Shown here in pieces: positions 34,788-44,290 of a DNA stretch of 64,000 nucleotides. The position numbers and the translations under genes were made by a program. The stretch lies in the NCBI RefSeq assembly GCF_032818155.1, contig NZ_CP102589.1, positions 1 to 64,000 of the forward strand, read 5' to 3'. The notes beneath the pieces are model-generated. The model was not told where the DNA came from, did no database searches, and saw only the letters and a list, made by a program, of their open reading frames with translations. The stretch is from Niallia taxi (GTDB taxonomy: Bacteria; Bacillota; Bacilli; Bacillales; Cytobacillaceae). The first letter of the stretch is position 1. Each line of letters opens with the position of its first letter.

Positions 34788-34963
34788 ACCCATCATCCTA
34801 TTTCATAATTTCATGGCTTGTTTTCTATCATCTAACATCATATACGAAAACCACTTCTTTAGGCAATATTTAGTATACTACCAACTGCTTTGTAAAAAAA
34901 ATTTAGAATTCTGCTATCAATTATACCCAAATAACTAATATCCCAACCCCAATAGGCATCTAT

Positions 34964-34988
34964 AAAAATTAAACAAACGTTTGATTAA
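34964..34988 (-). terminator. palindromic terminator after the ECF module
   Basis: A 20-bp inverted repeat with one mismatch (34969-34988, core CAAACGTTTG) lies 4 nt after the stop of the toastrack gene. On the minus strand it is followed by TTTTT (34968-34964). Confidence 0.5.
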
Positions 34989-34991
34989 TAC

Positions 34992-35927
34992 TTACTTTTT
35001 ATCGTTCAGCTGTAACAGCGCACTATTAAAAACATAGATATGATGGTCGGCTTTTCCCTTTTTATAATTGCCATTATAAGTAGTATCGTCTTCTGTTGAT
35101 TCATACTCATCAGTGTCTTCCGCTTCCTTCACAAAGCTCCAATTCTGATTCTCTCCATTTTCCACCTGAGTATTCTCCACAGAAACCATTACATCGTTCG
35201 TCTCTTGTATATCTATATCAAGCTCACCAGCACCAGACACTTTCCAATCGCTTTTCAATCCGCGTGGATTAATGGATAGGTTGCTTTTAAGATTAGTAAT
35301 TTCTAATTGAACATCTGTAGGCACAAGCAAGGTAGCATCCATATTGGAATAATCAGAGTAGAACGTCGATGTTTGATACGGTCGCTCTTTCACCCTTATA
35401 TACAGTGTATCTCCTTTATGTGAAGTGGTGACATAATCCTCCAGTTTAGCTATTTTATCTAATGAACTATCCTGTCTGTATGTACCAAACAAGGAGACGT
35501 TTCTGTCATTCGTACCATCTACTTTAAGTTGCCCTATTCCGTCTCCTTCCACAACAACTCTATTGATATCATTGCTGATATTCTGTTCATATGCAGGAAG
35601 GTCCAGCGTTCTTTCTTCCTTCTTAATTTCATCCTGAATCAAGTCAATGAAGCCTGAAGTCTGAAGAAACACCATTATAATTCCGGCTGTACCCAATATG
35701 CCGACGATAAGAATACTAAATATGTCAAAATTCAGATAAGGTTTCTCCTGCTTGCTTAGAAATAGGTACAGCAGTATTTCTAAACCAAGAACTACAAGAA
35801 TAACTGGCCACCAAAGCTTTAAAGCAGTTGTAATATCCCACTCTAAAATTTGCGATAGTAACAGGAATACACCAAGAAGCAATAGTGATAATCCCATCGA
35901 AAATGTTCCTACTCTCCAAGTCCTCAT
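34992..35927 (-). CDS. membrane protein with LiaI/LiaF-like helices and toastrack-like domain
   Basis: A 311-aa protein. Three hydrophobic helices lie at about residues 8-28, 33-57 and 65-88, in a layout like the LiaF N-terminal region (MGLSLLLLGVFLLL, then LKLWWPVILVVLGLEILLY). An extracytoplasmic beta-rich domain follows (about 110-260), with repeating short strands such as NRVVVEGDGIGQLKV, TLYIRVKE, DATLLVPTDVQLEI and WKVSGAGELDIDI. This resembles the DUF4097/toastrack fold found in envelope-stress proteins. The acidic C-terminal part is unlike it. Fourth gene of the ECF sigma operon, 33 nt after the repeat protein. It may sense or buffer membrane stress; no activity can be assigned. Confidence 0.7.
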   Translation of the reverse strand: MRTWRVGTFSMGLSLLLLGVFLLLSQILEWDITTALKLWWPVILVVLGLEILLYLFLSKQEKPYLNFDIFSILIVGILGTAGIIMVFLQTSGFIDLIQDEIKKEERTLDLPAYEQNISNDINRVVVEGDGIGQLKVDGTNDRNVSLFGTYRQDSSLDKIAKLEDYVTTSHKGDTLYIRVKERPYQTSTFYSDYSNMDATLLVPTDVQLEITNLKSNLSINPRGLKSDWKVSGAGELDIDIQETNDVMVSVENTQVENGENQNWSFVKEAEDTDEYESTEDDTTYNGNYKKGKADHHIYVFNSALLQLNDKK

Positions 35928-35960
35928 TCCGTATTTCTCCTCCCTTAATTAAGACAGATT

Positions 35961-37052
35961 TTACTGTCTATTATCTGTCTTTATCTTATTCTTATTGCCA
36001 GCAAGCACTCGCAAACCGCCGAAAATAAGGACGATGCAGACAACACCTGTTTGGAAGTAATGATAGAACAAAAATTGCAAGTCAATGCCAAGTAACAGCT
36101 GCAGTCTTGTTGAAAAGACTGGAAGCAGTATATTGACTGTCATATAGTAGAAGCCCACAAGGAGAAGGCCAATTCCGACCCATTTTTGATAGTTTGTTAA
36201 ATAAGCTATCACTGGTGTATCCTCCAGCTCCGCTTCGCCTATTCTCGAAGCTTTCTGAAGTCCATCGAAAAAGCTGTAAAACCATATAATCGGTATTAAA
36301 AACAAGAAAATTCCTAAGTAAAGCTCATTGATTAAGAAGATTGCAAATAGGAAGGCAGCCATTAATTGCAGACCTCTTTGCTGCAAGCCTAAGTATAAAT
36401 GACCTGCCCCTGGAAAAATGGAAAGGAATGTGGCAATGATTTTGCTTTTTTTCCCGTCTTCTCGATTTTGTTCAAAGTCTTGGAATATGGTCTGGTCAAC
36501 AAGCTCCTCGCCATTTTGTTTTTTAACAAACTGCTGCATAACATCAAAAAATCCATATACCCAAATAACCGGAAGTATAGCCAGAAACAGCAGGAACTCT
36601 CCTGCTCCAGTTAGGAATGACACAAATAAAACCATGATAATTAACCCCAAAAAGGTGGATAACAGTGTTATACCGCGGTACATCAAGCCTAATTGTATAT
36701 GTCCTAAACCAGGGATAAAGGATAGGACTATGGTATAGAAGCGCTGTGATTCAATTGTATTTACAAGCACTGTTTTGTCTTCCTGACCACCTGGCAGTAC
36801 TTGTCTTTTAAAATACCTGCTTGTGGTTATAAAAGTATCCAGAATGCTGATGCAATAAATTAGAAGCCCTATAAAAACAAGCACGATAACAATTTCATCC
36901 ATATATCCTGACATGCTTAGCAGTAATATGGAAAATACAGCAAGTCCGAAAACGGCAGCACCGTATAAAGAGCCTCTTATCCGCTTACCGATATAAAATA
37001 ATCCACCTCCTGGAAAGAAAGCTAAAATAAATGCGACGATCGGGTTTTTCAT
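35961..37052 (-). CDS. polytopic membrane protein with three 100-residue repeats
   Basis: A 363-aa protein with about eight to ten helices; I do not recognise it. The motif F-x-P-G-x-G-x-x-x-x-G-x-x-x-R-G occurs at residues 12-27 (FFPGGGLFYIGKRIRG), 112-127 (FIPGLGHIQLGLMYRG) and 212-227 (IFPGAGHLYLGLQQRG), exactly 100 residues apart. In repeats 2 and 3, after two helices, it is followed by a W-x-Y-x-F-F-D signature (WVYGFFDVMQQF and WFYSFFDGLQKA). The motif is reminiscent of TM2-type membrane domains. Its start overlaps the anti-sigma stop by 4 nt, so it is co-translated with the sigma/anti-sigma pair. Confidence 0.75.
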   Translation of the reverse strand: MKNPIVAFILAFFPGGGLFYIGKRIRGSLYGAAVFGLAVFSILLLSMSGYMDEIVIVLVFIGLLIYCISILDTFITTSRYFKRQVLPGGQEDKTVLVNTIESQRFYTIVLSFIPGLGHIQLGLMYRGITLLSTFLGLIIMVLFVSFLTGAGEFLLFLAILPVIWVYGFFDVMQQFVKKQNGEELVDQTIFQDFEQNREDGKKSKIIATFLSIFPGAGHLYLGLQQRGLQLMAAFLFAIFLINELYLGIFLFLIPIIWFYSFFDGLQKASRIGEAELEDTPVIAYLTNYQKWVGIGLLLVGFYYMTVNILLPVFSTRLQLLLGIDLQFLFYHYFQTGVVCIVLIFGGLRVLAGNKNKIKTDNRQ

Positions 37053-37531
37053 TTTTTCTTTTCCTCCTTCGTACTTCCATCAAATGTATCGAGCCAAGAA
37101 AATGTCTTGTTAACAAAGCCTACTTTTACTTCTTCCTGTTTCATCGGCATTTCCGCCTTTTGGATGCTTTCCGTATGTTTGATAATCGATTGGAAAACAC
37201 CAGTCGACATTAGAACCAGCGTTATGCTGGCAGCAAGTGCGTAGTGAAAGACAGAGGATTGGTAAAATGATTTTTTCTTTTTCGGTTGTAAAACAGGAAT
37301 ATCTGCTGCTTCTTCCTTTTCTTCTGAAATCTTCAGCATGATTTGATCTGTAAATGCCGCCACATCTGATATGGACGGAAGCTCAACTTCTTGTACTTCA
37401 ACTGCTTGAACGTATAAATCAAGGCACTGATCACACCCATAAAGATGGTCTTCCATTTGTGTTCGTTTGCCTTCATCAAGCTCGTCCTTTGCGTATTCTA
37501 GCCATTGTTCAAAAGAATAGTGCGGTATCAT
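37049..37531 (-). CDS. zinc-type transmembrane anti-sigma factor
   Basis: A 160-aa protein. Residues 1-45 hold the ZAS/zf-HC2 motif H29-x3-C33-x2-C36 in MEDHLYGCDQCLDLY, which clamps ECF sigma factors in the cytoplasm. A single membrane helix follows near residues 92-112 (FHYALAASITLVLMSTGVF), then a short outer tail. The start at 37531 is set by GGAGGAGG just upstream and gives a 4-nt ATGA overlap with the sigma gene; the end overlaps the next gene by ATGA as well. It should hold the sigma factor inactive until an envelope signal releases it. Confidence 0.88.
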   Translation of the reverse strand: MIPHYSFEQWLEYAKDELDEGKRTQMEDHLYGCDQCLDLYVQAVEVQEVELPSISDVAAFTDQIMLKISEEKEEAADIPVLQPKKKKSFYQSSVFHYALAASITLVLMSTGVFQSIIKHTESIQKAEMPMKQEEVKVGFVNKTFSWLDTFDGSTKEEKKK

Positions 37532-38097
37532 AAGAAATCCTCCTCCTTCCAATGCTTCTTCAACCAAATCCTTGCCCGGTACAGTTTTGTTTCAATTGTC
37601 TTAACTTGAACATTTTGCTCTTCAGCTAATTGCTGGTAGCTCTTTTCTGCAATATAGTAACCGTATATAACATCGCGATAGTTGTCAGGAATATCATTAA
37701 GCTTTTCCCTTAACAGCTTGCGCTGCTGCCTTATTAAGACCTCTGCCACTACATTGTCTTTTTTCCCTGTATCAAGCTCAATTTGTTCTGTGATGTCTTC
37801 TTTCCTTCTTTGCTGTTTTCGCTTAACATCAATCGAATGATTGACTGCTATTCTCGTTATCCAAGTTTTAAACCCTTGGTTTTCGTATTTGGGGAGAGAG
37901 TAATAAATTTTGAGGAACACTTCTTGTGCAGCATCTTCCGCTTCCTTTTGATCCTTAAGAACGCTGTAAATGGTGCGAAATATGTCCTGGCGATATTTCT
38001 CAACTAGCAAGCGAAATGCATCATCATCTCCAAGCTTGACTAGTTCAATCAATTCTTGATCTGCTATTATTCTCTCCCCCCTTCTAAACAACTTCAT
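37528..38097 (-). CDS. ECF RNA polymerase sigma factor
   Basis: A protein of up to 189 aa with sigma region 2 (residues about 25-90: AFRLLVEKYRQDIFRTIYSV, then EAEDAAQEVFLKIYYSLPKY) and region 4 (125-180: DIPDNYRDVIYGYYIAEKSY, then QQLAEEQNVQVKTIETKLYR). Region 3 is absent, as in ECF factors. The start is uncertain. ATG 38097 has no nearby binding site, while a strong AAGGGGGGAG lies inside the frame at codons 5-8, just before two ATA codons; homologues usually begin near the DQELIELV segment. The downstream anti-sigma gene overlaps by 4 nt. The divergent 556-aa gene has a matching ECF promoter and is a likely target; I found no such promoter for this operon itself. Confidence 0.9.
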   Translation of the reverse strand: MKLFRRGERIIADQELIELVKLGDDDAFRLLVEKYRQDIFRTIYSVLKDQKEAEDAAQEVFLKIYYSLPKYENQGFKTWITRIAVNHSIDVKRKQQRRKEDITEQIELDTGKKDNVVAEVLIRQQRKLLREKLNDIPDNYRDVIYGYYIAEKSYQQLAEEQNVQVKTIETKLYRARIWLKKHWKEEDFL

Positions 38098-38228
38098 ATA
38101 ATAGACGTTATTAAATACTCAACCCCTACACCAATGTTTTATTTTTTTCGAATAATATTATGTTACTGAAATAAACACTTTTTTATAGTACCATTTTTCC
38201 CTGCTGTTATTAGAAGTTTTTTTAACAA

Positions 38229-38256
38229 TGAAACTATTATGGATAGTGACCGTATA
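38229..38256 (+). promoter_or_regulatory. ECF-type promoter of the divergent membrane-protein gene
   Basis: TGAAAC (38229-38234), a 16-nt spacer and CGTATA (38251-38256) match the general Bacillus ECF pattern (TGAAAC-N16-CGTA) exactly. The start codon is 39 nt downstream of the -10 with AAAAGGAGG between. Confidence 0.8.
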
Positions 38257-38294
38257 TTGATGGAGGCATTATTAAAAAGGAGGTTTTTTATTTA

Positions 38295-39965
38295 ATGGTT
38301 TATTTATTATCACTACTCGCATTGACGCTTAATCCATTCGTTTGGAAGACATATTCCCGCAGCAAAGCTTTTTTATATACACAGCTGCTTCGTGTCATGG
38401 TAGGTGCCTTCATTATATTTGTTCTAACCTATTTCCAGCTTGTTGATTATTCTGTGCAAGCTGCAATAAAGTTTGGATTATTTTATGTAGCCCTGTTCTT
38501 TCTCGGGGATCTTCTGTATAAAAAGGCAAAGGGCTTCTACTATACTAGTTACCTTGGAATAGCCATGCTTCTTGCAAGTGCTTACTTCCAGTTTGCTTAC
38601 CCATTTACTATTGCAAATGATAAGTATGACTTCGTGGCAGCAAAAGCAACGATTGCCCAAAACAAAGAAGAATCGACAGATGAGCAGCATATTGCAGTTG
38701 TACCGGAGAAATACGCTCGGTACCGAAGCGAAAAGAAACTAGGCGAGCTTTCTCATGCTTCCTACTATGATTTAGGACATTCAACTTTGCAAAAAATTGA
38801 CGATCATCTTTATTGGGTAACACCAATTGAATACACTGGCTTTTTTAAATGGATGAAGAACCAGCCTGTTCCTGGCTTCATTAAAATGAGTGCAGAGGAT
38901 GAAAATAAAGATGCAGTGTTAGTCAAATCGGAAATGACATATGTTCCATCTGCTTATTTCAACGAAGACTTAAAGCGTCTTGTAAGAAAAACGCATAAGG
39001 ATCACGTCCTGCTGGAAGCAAGCTTTGAGCCAGACGATAACGATAAGCCGTATTATGTTGTGCCATACGGGGATTACAACAAATTCAGGCAGATTGTTGA
39101 TGTAAAGGGTATTTATATTATTGATCCGGCAAATGGCGAAATTAAGGACTATAAAATGAACGAAATCCCTGATTTCATCGATCATGTTATCCCAACAAGT
39201 GTAGCAGAGGATTGGAATGAGTGGTATGGCAAATATATACACGGTTTCTGGAATACCATCTTCTCTAAGGAAGATATTAAGGTACCGACTGAATGGGAAG
39301 ATATTGATGAAGTAAATGGTGTATTCAATAAGGATCTTGCCTTAAATTGGTTTACTGATTTCACTCGACCGAACTCAGACAGCGGAAGCATGGTAGGCTA
39401 TTCACTAATCAATGCAAGATCTGGAAAGCTTACATTCTATGAAGAAGCAAATGGTTCCTTAAATGGAAAATCTGCCATTAATGTAGCTGAAAAGACATTT
39501 AGAGCGGAGAAATATGAGGCTGGCACCCCTATCCTTTATACGATATATGGTCAGTTCACATGGGTAGTTCCACTTATGGACTCTAACAGCGTGTTAAGAC
39601 AAATCGTACTTGTTAATGCGAAGGATGAGAAGATCTACAGCTACAGCAATGAAAAATCAAAGCTATTCAATGACTATAAATATGCCATTGCCACATTGTT
39701 AAAGGATGACAACACAGTTCCTAATAATATAGCAGATTTAAAGGACTTGAATGGAAAAATCAGCTATGTTTATAAATCTGAAATGGAAGGAAGCACAGTC
39801 GTCCGTTTTATGGTTGAAGGCGATAAGCGGATATTCCAAGTTTCATCTAATGACTTCCCATACAGCATCTTCCTTGATAAAGGGATGGATGTGAATGTTA
39901 AGTTTATTGATACAGAAGAAACAGTTGTTACCGTACAAGAACTTGTTATAGATGGTTTTAAATAA
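38295..39965 (+). CDS. membrane protein with large extracytoplasmic domain, function unknown
   Basis: A 556-aa protein I do not recognise. The first 110 residues hold about four hydrophobic helices (for example LLRVMVGAFIIFVLTYFQLV and FGLFYVALFFLGDLLY). The remaining 440 residues are hydrophilic and probably outside the membrane. They contain mixed alpha/beta sequence with short echoes such as TPIEYTGFFKWMKNQPVPGF and YTIYGQFTWVVPLMDSNSVL that recall PepSY-like folds, though weakly. AAAAGGAGG is 11 nt before the ATG. The gene faces away from an ECF sigma operon and has an ECF promoter, so it is probably the effector or a sensor of that system. Confidence 0.8.
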   Translation: MVYLLSLLALTLNPFVWKTYSRSKAFLYTQLLRVMVGAFIIFVLTYFQLVDYSVQAAIKFGLFYVALFFLGDLLYKKAKGFYYTSYLGIAMLLASAYFQFAYPFTIANDKYDFVAAKATIAQNKEESTDEQHIAVVPEKYARYRSEKKLGELSHASYYDLGHSTLQKIDDHLYWVTPIEYTGFFKWMKNQPVPGFIKMSAEDENKDAVLVKSEMTYVPSAYFNEDLKRLVRKTHKDHVLLEASFEPDDNDKPYYVVPYGDYNKFRQIVDVKGIYIIDPANGEIKDYKMNEIPDFIDHVIPTSVAEDWNEWYGKYIHGFWNTIFSKEDIKVPTEWEDIDEVNGVFNKDLALNWFTDFTRPNSDSGSMVGYSLINARSGKLTFYEEANGSLNGKSAINVAEKTFRAEKYEAGTPILYTIYGQFTWVVPLMDSNSVLRQIVLVNAKDEKIYSYSNEKSKLFNDYKYAIATLLKDDNTVPNNIADLKDLNGKISYVYKSEMEGSTVVRFMVEGDKRIFQVSSNDFPYSIFLDKGMDVNVKFIDTEETVVTVQELVIDGFK

Positions 39966-39973
39966 ACCTTTCA

Positions 39974-40020
39974 GCAAAGGAGCCTGCTTAACAGAACAGT
40001 GGCTCCTTTGCCTTTTTTTT
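39974..40020 (+). terminator. terminator of the 556-aa membrane-protein gene
   Basis: A perfect 11-bp GC-rich stem (39974-39984 with 40001-40011) is followed by eight T (40013-40020). Confidence 0.9.
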
Positions 40021-40114
40021 AAAGCTTGGCATTAAGGAACAAGTATACTTTTCGGCTTGCATATACTAACATAGAAACTGGGAATATTTATCATAATGTA
40101 AAAGGAGAATGCTT

Positions 40115-40729
40115 TTGTATACGCTATTGATCGCTTCTTATTTATTGGGATCTATTCCAGCTGCCATTATAATTGGAAAGATTTTTTTTGGCATTGATAT
40201 TAGAAAGCATGGCAGCTTAAATCCTGGAGCAACTAACTCGATTCGCGTGCTTGGCAAAAAGGCAGGTCTTGCCGTTCTCATCTTTGATATCGGCAAAGGC
40301 TCGCTCGCTGCAGCGCTCCCGCTCCTTCTTCACCAGGATATCGATCCAATTTATACTGGTTTGGCTGCAGTTATTGGACATTGTTTTCCAATATTCGCAG
40401 GCTTTCGCGGTGGAAAAGCGATCGCAACAACTGCAGGGATGCTGATTGTCGCAAACCCGATTATGTTTTTAATTGTCTATTTAACATTTATAGCTGTCAT
40501 TTGGATTACAAAGTATGTGTTCTTTGGAAGTATTTCTGTCGGGGTTACGATATTGCTCTATGTCTTTTTTGATGCGAGTGTAGAACACGAACTTATTTTT
40601 ATCATCTATCTGTTACTTCTCATTTACTTACACAGGTCTAACATCATTAATTTCATTAACCAGCAAGAACCAAAAATAAATGATAAAACAATTAAAAAGG
40701 ATCGCATCGGACCGAAGAAAATCAGCTAA
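40115..40729 (+). CDS. plsY: glycerol-3-phosphate acyltransferase PlsY
   Basis: A polytopic membrane enzyme of 204 aa that moves an acyl group from acyl-phosphate to glycerol-3-phosphate, the first step of phospholipid synthesis. Signature motifs are GSLNPGATNSIR and GHCFPIFAGFRGGKAIATTAG. I choose TTG 40115, 7 nt after AAAGGAG; the ATG at 40109 is only 1 nt from that site. The C-terminal 25 residues are hydrophilic and lysine-rich, longer than in short PlsY proteins. The motif reads SLNPGATN where most PlsY have SGNPGATN. Bacillus usually has plsY elsewhere, so this may be an extra copy. Confidence 0.85.
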   Translation: MYTLLIASYLLGSIPAAIIIGKIFFGIDIRKHGSLNPGATNSIRVLGKKAGLAVLIFDIGKGSLAAALPLLLHQDIDPIYTGLAAVIGHCFPIFAGFRGGKAIATTAGMLIVANPIMFLIVYLTFIAVIWITKYVFFGSISVGVTILLYVFFDASVEHELIFIIYLLLLIYLHRSNIINFINQQEPKINDKTIKKDRIGPKKIS

Positions 40730-40818
40730 AATCCTAATTCGGACAAGCTTCGCAAAAACAAAATCGAAAATTGGATATTGGCGCCTTTTCCTGGGAAATA
40801 GTGCGGGAAAATGTCGAA

Positions 40819-40851
40819 AAAAAACCAAGAGAGCTAATCTCTTGGTTTTTT
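40819..40851. terminator. bidirectional terminator between plsY and gatB
   Basis: A perfect 14-bp stem (40819-40832 with 40838-40851, loop GCTAA) has A and T runs in its outer arms, stopping both converging genes. Confidence 0.85.
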
Positions 40852-40853
40852 CA

Positions 40854-42281
40854 TTATCTTTTATTTATCTCTTCAACAAGAAGTTTGTTAACCAATTGTG
40901 GGTTAGCTTGTCCTTTTGTTGCTTTCATAATTTGACCAACAAGGAAGCCGACTGCTTTTTGTTTACCATTCTTGAAATCATCGATAGATTGAGGATTATT
41001 ATCCAGTACTTCAGAGATAATTTTCAGCAATGCGCCTTCATCTGAGATTTGTACTAATCCTTTTTCTTTAACGATTTTTTCTGCGTCACCGCCATTTTCA
41101 ATCAGCTCTTTAAATACTTGTTTGGCAATTTTGCTGGAAATTGTGCCGTTTTCAATCAGCTTAATCATGCTTGCAAGACCTTCTGGAGTCAGTGCAACCT
41201 CTGAAAGCTCTTTACCTTCAGCATTCAAAGTTGCTGATAAATCGCCCATTACCCAGTTAGAAGCAAGCTTAGGGTCAGCCTTAGCATTAACTGTTGCTTC
41301 AAAGAAATCTGCCATTTCCTTCGTAACAGTCAATACATTTGCATCATATTCAGGCAAACCTAATTCTTCTATATATCTCTTTTTGCGGGCATCAGGAAGC
41401 TCTGGAATTTCGGCACGAATTCTTGCCTTCCAATCCTCATCGATATACAGGTCCATTAAATCAGGCTCTGGGAAATAACGATAATCATCAGAACCCTCCT
41501 TAACACGCATCAACAATGTTTTACTCGTTGCTTCGTCAAAACGGCGTGTTTCCTGATCAATCACACCTCCGCCAAGCACAACCTCACGCTGACGCTTCTC
41601 TTCGTATTCAAGACCTTTGCGGACGAAGTTAAATGAGTTTAAGTTCTTCAATTCTGTTTTTGTTCCGAACTCTTCCTGTCCTACTGGACGGATGGAGATG
41701 TTCGCATCACAGCGTAAAGAACCTTCCTCCATTTTACAGTCAGATACACCAGTATACTGAATGATAGATTTCAGCTTCTCAAGGTATGCGTATGCTTCAT
41801 TAGGTGTTCTAATATCCGGCTCAGATACAATCTCAATCAATGGTGTTCCTTGACGGTTAAAGTCAACTAATGAGTAGCCATTGCCATGGTTCAGCTTTCC
41901 AGCATCCTCTTCTAAATGGACACGAGTGATTCCGATTCTCTTCTTATAACCGTCCACTTCAATATCAATATAGCCGTGCTCTCCGATTGGTTTATCAAAT
42001 TGAGAAATTTGATATGCTTTCGGATTGTCAGGATAGAAGTAGTTTTTTCGGTCAAATTTCGTTTCTGTCGCAACTTGACAATTCAATGCCATAGAAGCCT
42101 TCATTCCGTATTCTACAGCCTTTTTATTTAGGACAGGCAATACTCCTGGATATCCTAAATCTACAACTGTTGTATTTGTATTCGGAGCAGCACCGAAATG
42201 GTTCGGGCTTGCGGAGAATATCTTCGATTCTGTTTTTAACTCCACATGGACTTCAAGTCCAATGACTGTTTCAAATTCCAT
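40854..42281 (-). CDS. gatB: aspartyl/glutamyl-tRNA amidotransferase subunit B
   Basis: A 475-aa subunit that phosphorylates Glu or Asp on mischarged tRNA before amidation. The GatB N-terminus [13 protein letters not shown] pattern is present ([20 protein letters not shown]), with the conserved [14 protein letters not shown] and [10 protein letters not shown] segments. The C-terminal GatB_Yqey helical domain ends the protein. Third gene of gatCAB, 12 nt after gatA. Confidence 0.95.
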   Translation of the reverse strand: MEFETVIGLEVHVELKTESKIFSASPNHFGAAPNTNTTVVDLGYPGVLPVLNKKAVEYGMKASMALNCQVATETKFDRKNYFYPDNPKAYQISQFDKPIGEHGYIDIEVDGYKKRIGITRVHLEEDAGKLNHGNGYSLVDFNRQGTPLIEIVSEPDIRTPNEAYAYLEKLKSIIQYTGVSDCKMEEGSLRCDANISIRPVGQEEFGTKTELKNLNSFNFVRKGLEYEEKRQREVVLGGGVIDQETRRFDEATSKTLLMRVKEGSDDYRYFPEPDLMDLYIDEDWKARIRAEIPELPDARKKRYIEELGLPEYDANVLTVTKEMADFFEATVNAKADPKLASNWVMGDLSATLNAEGKELSEVALTPEGLASMIKLIENGTISSKIAKQVFKELIENGGDAEKIVKEKGLVQISDEGALLKIISEVLDNNPQSIDDFKNGKQKAVGFLVGQIMKATKGQANPQLVNKLLVEEINKR

Positions 42282-42293
42282 TTATTTCACCCC

Positions 42294-43751
42294 TTACAGC
42301 GTTGGTTTTTGCTTATGATAATCCGTTGCCTGTTCGTATGCATATGCCACTTTGTAGACAGACTCTTCATCAAAGTGTTTACCGATAATTTGCAAACCAA
42401 GTGGCAAGCCGTTTGTGAATCCACATGGCACAGAAATTCCTGGCACACCAGCAAGGTTAACTGGGATTGTCAAAATATCATTTGCATACATCGTTAATGG
42501 GTCATTTACATTTTCGCCGATTTTGAATGCTGGTGTCGGGGTTGTAGGTCCTACAATCACATCGTATTTCTCAAATACATCCTCAAAATCCTTTTTGATC
42601 AATGTACGTACTTTTTGTGCTTTTTTATAGTACGCATCGTAATAACCAGAACTTAATGCAAACGTTCCAAGCATGATTCTGCGTTTTACTTCATCGCCGA
42701 AGCCTTCTGCTCTTGTCTGTTTATAAAGCTCAATCAAGCTTTCCGCATTATCTGCACGGTATCCATAGCGAATTCCGTCAAAGCGGGACAGGTTCGCAGA
42801 AGCCTCTGAAGAAGAAAGCAGATAGTACGTAGCCAAAGCATATTTACTATGTGGCAATGATACTTCTTCCCATGTTGCTCCAAGCTTCTCCAATACCTTA
42901 AGGGCATCAAGTACAGATTGGCGCACCTCTTCGCTTACGCCTTCTCCCAAATATTCCTTAGGAACTGCAATCTTCAAGCCTTTAATATCCCCTGTAAGGC
43001 CTTTAGTAAAGTCCGGAACTGCCACATTTGCTGATGTGCTGTCCATTGGATCTACTCCTGAAATAGCATTAAGCAGGAAAGCATTGTCTTCAACTGTTCT
43101 TGTAATTGGTCCGATTTGGTCAAGTGAAGATGCAAATGCCACAAGGCCAAAACGTGAAATACGTCCGTATGTTGGCTTTAAGCCGACAACTCCGCAATAT
43201 GCTGCCGGCTGTCTGATAGAGCCGCCAGTATCTGAACCAAGGGAAAATAGAACCTCTCCAGCTGCAACAGCTGCTGCAGAGCCGCCAGATGAACCGCCTG
43301 GCACAGTATCCAAATTCCATGGGTTTTTAGTATTCATATAATAGGAATTCTCTGTTGAGGATCCCATTGCGAACTCATCCATATTCAGCTTTCCGATTGT
43401 AATCGTGCCGGCATTATGTAATTTTTCCATAACAGTCGCATTATAGATTGGGTTGAAATTCTCTAAAATGCGGCTTGAGCATGTTGTTCTCAAATTCTTT
43501 GTGACAATATTGTCCTTGATACCGATTGGAAGGCCGAACAACGGTCCAGTCTTTTCACCTGCAGCAAGTAATGAATCAAGTTGCTTTGCCTGATTAAAGG
43601 CATTTTCCTCATCTAATGTTAAAAAGGCTTGTACTTTTTCATCGACATCTTTAATTCTCGTGTATGCTTCCTGCACCAAGTCTGTTACAGAAAGTTCTTT
43701 TTTAAGCAGCATTTCCTGTAAATCAGCTGCTTTTTGATCAAATAAGCTCAT
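42294..43751 (-). CDS. gatA: aspartyl/glutamyl-tRNA amidotransferase subunit A
   Basis: A 485-aa amidase-signature enzyme that releases ammonia from glutamine for Gln-tRNA or Asn-tRNA formation. The Ser-Ser-Lys catalytic residues lie in [24 protein letters not shown] and [12 protein letters not shown]. It lies between gatC (12 nt upstream) and gatB. Confidence 0.95.
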   Translation of the reverse strand: MSLFDQKAADLQEMLLKKELSVTDLVQEAYTRIKDVDEKVQAFLTLDEENAFNQAKQLDSLLAAGEKTGPLFGLPIGIKDNIVTKNLRTTCSSRILENFNPIYNATVMEKLHNAGTITIGKLNMDEFAMGSSTENSYYMNTKNPWNLDTVPGGSSGGSAAAVAAGEVLFSLGSDTGGSIRQPAAYCGVVGLKPTYGRISRFGLVAFASSLDQIGPITRTVEDNAFLLNAISGVDPMDSTSANVAVPDFTKGLTGDIKGLKIAVPKEYLGEGVSEEVRQSVLDALKVLEKLGATWEEVSLPHSKYALATYYLLSSSEASANLSRFDGIRYGYRADNAESLIELYKQTRAEGFGDEVKRRIMLGTFALSSGYYDAYYKKAQKVRTLIKKDFEDVFEKYDVIVGPTTPTPAFKIGENVNDPLTMYANDILTIPVNLAGVPGISVPCGFTNGLPLGLQIIGKHFDEESVYKVAYAYEQATDYHKQKPTL

Positions 43752-43763
43752 CCTCTTCCCTCC

Positions 43764-44054
43764 TTACTCTATAATCGATGGCACTTTGATCTGGCCGTCC
43801 TGATGTTCTGGAGCATTCTTCAATACATCCTCAATCGGAAGACCTTTTCCTGCAACATCTTCACGCAATACGTTTTTCACATCCAGCACATGGGATGTCG
43901 GTACAACACCTTCCGTATCGAGTTCATTCAATTGTTCTGCAAACGTAATGATTGCATCAAGCTGTTTCTGGAATTGTTCAGCTTCTTCTTCTGTAATTGC
44001 AAGTCTAGCAAGGTTTGCTACATGCTTTACCTCTTCTTTTGTAATCCTTGACAT
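43764..44054 (-). CDS. gatC: aspartyl/glutamyl-tRNA amidotransferase subunit C
   Basis: A 96-aa helical and extended protein that clamps GatA and GatB together. It begins [20 protein letters not shown] and has the family end [13 protein letters not shown]. The start at 44054 follows GGAGGTG; the longer upstream frame lacks a site. First gene of the gatCAB operon. Confidence 0.93.
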   Translation of the reverse strand: MSRITKEEVKHVANLARLAITEEEAEQFQKQLDAIITFAEQLNELDTEGVVPTSHVLDVKNVLREDVAGKGLPIEDVLKNAPEHQDGQIKVPSIIE

Positions 44055-44290
44055 AATCGTCACCTCCAAGTACGTTCCATGCAATAATCTGATGATATCA
44101 AACAAGCCTCTATTAAGGCAACAGGAACAATAAAGTTATTGCAAATCTCTAGCCAATCCGCCTGTTTCTTTCATTAGACATTTTTTACGTATTATGTGGA
44201 TATAAACATTATGTACTTCTTCATTAGGAAAAAAAACTAAATTGGATTACAATAGAAATATGGAATGATATTTTAAAGTTGGTGAACGAC

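Noticed and set aside
37903..38140. Autoregulatory ECF promoter for the sigma operon, using CGTC near 38104
   Set aside because: No AAC-type -35 lies 16-17 nt upstream, and the start site would fall inside the gene.
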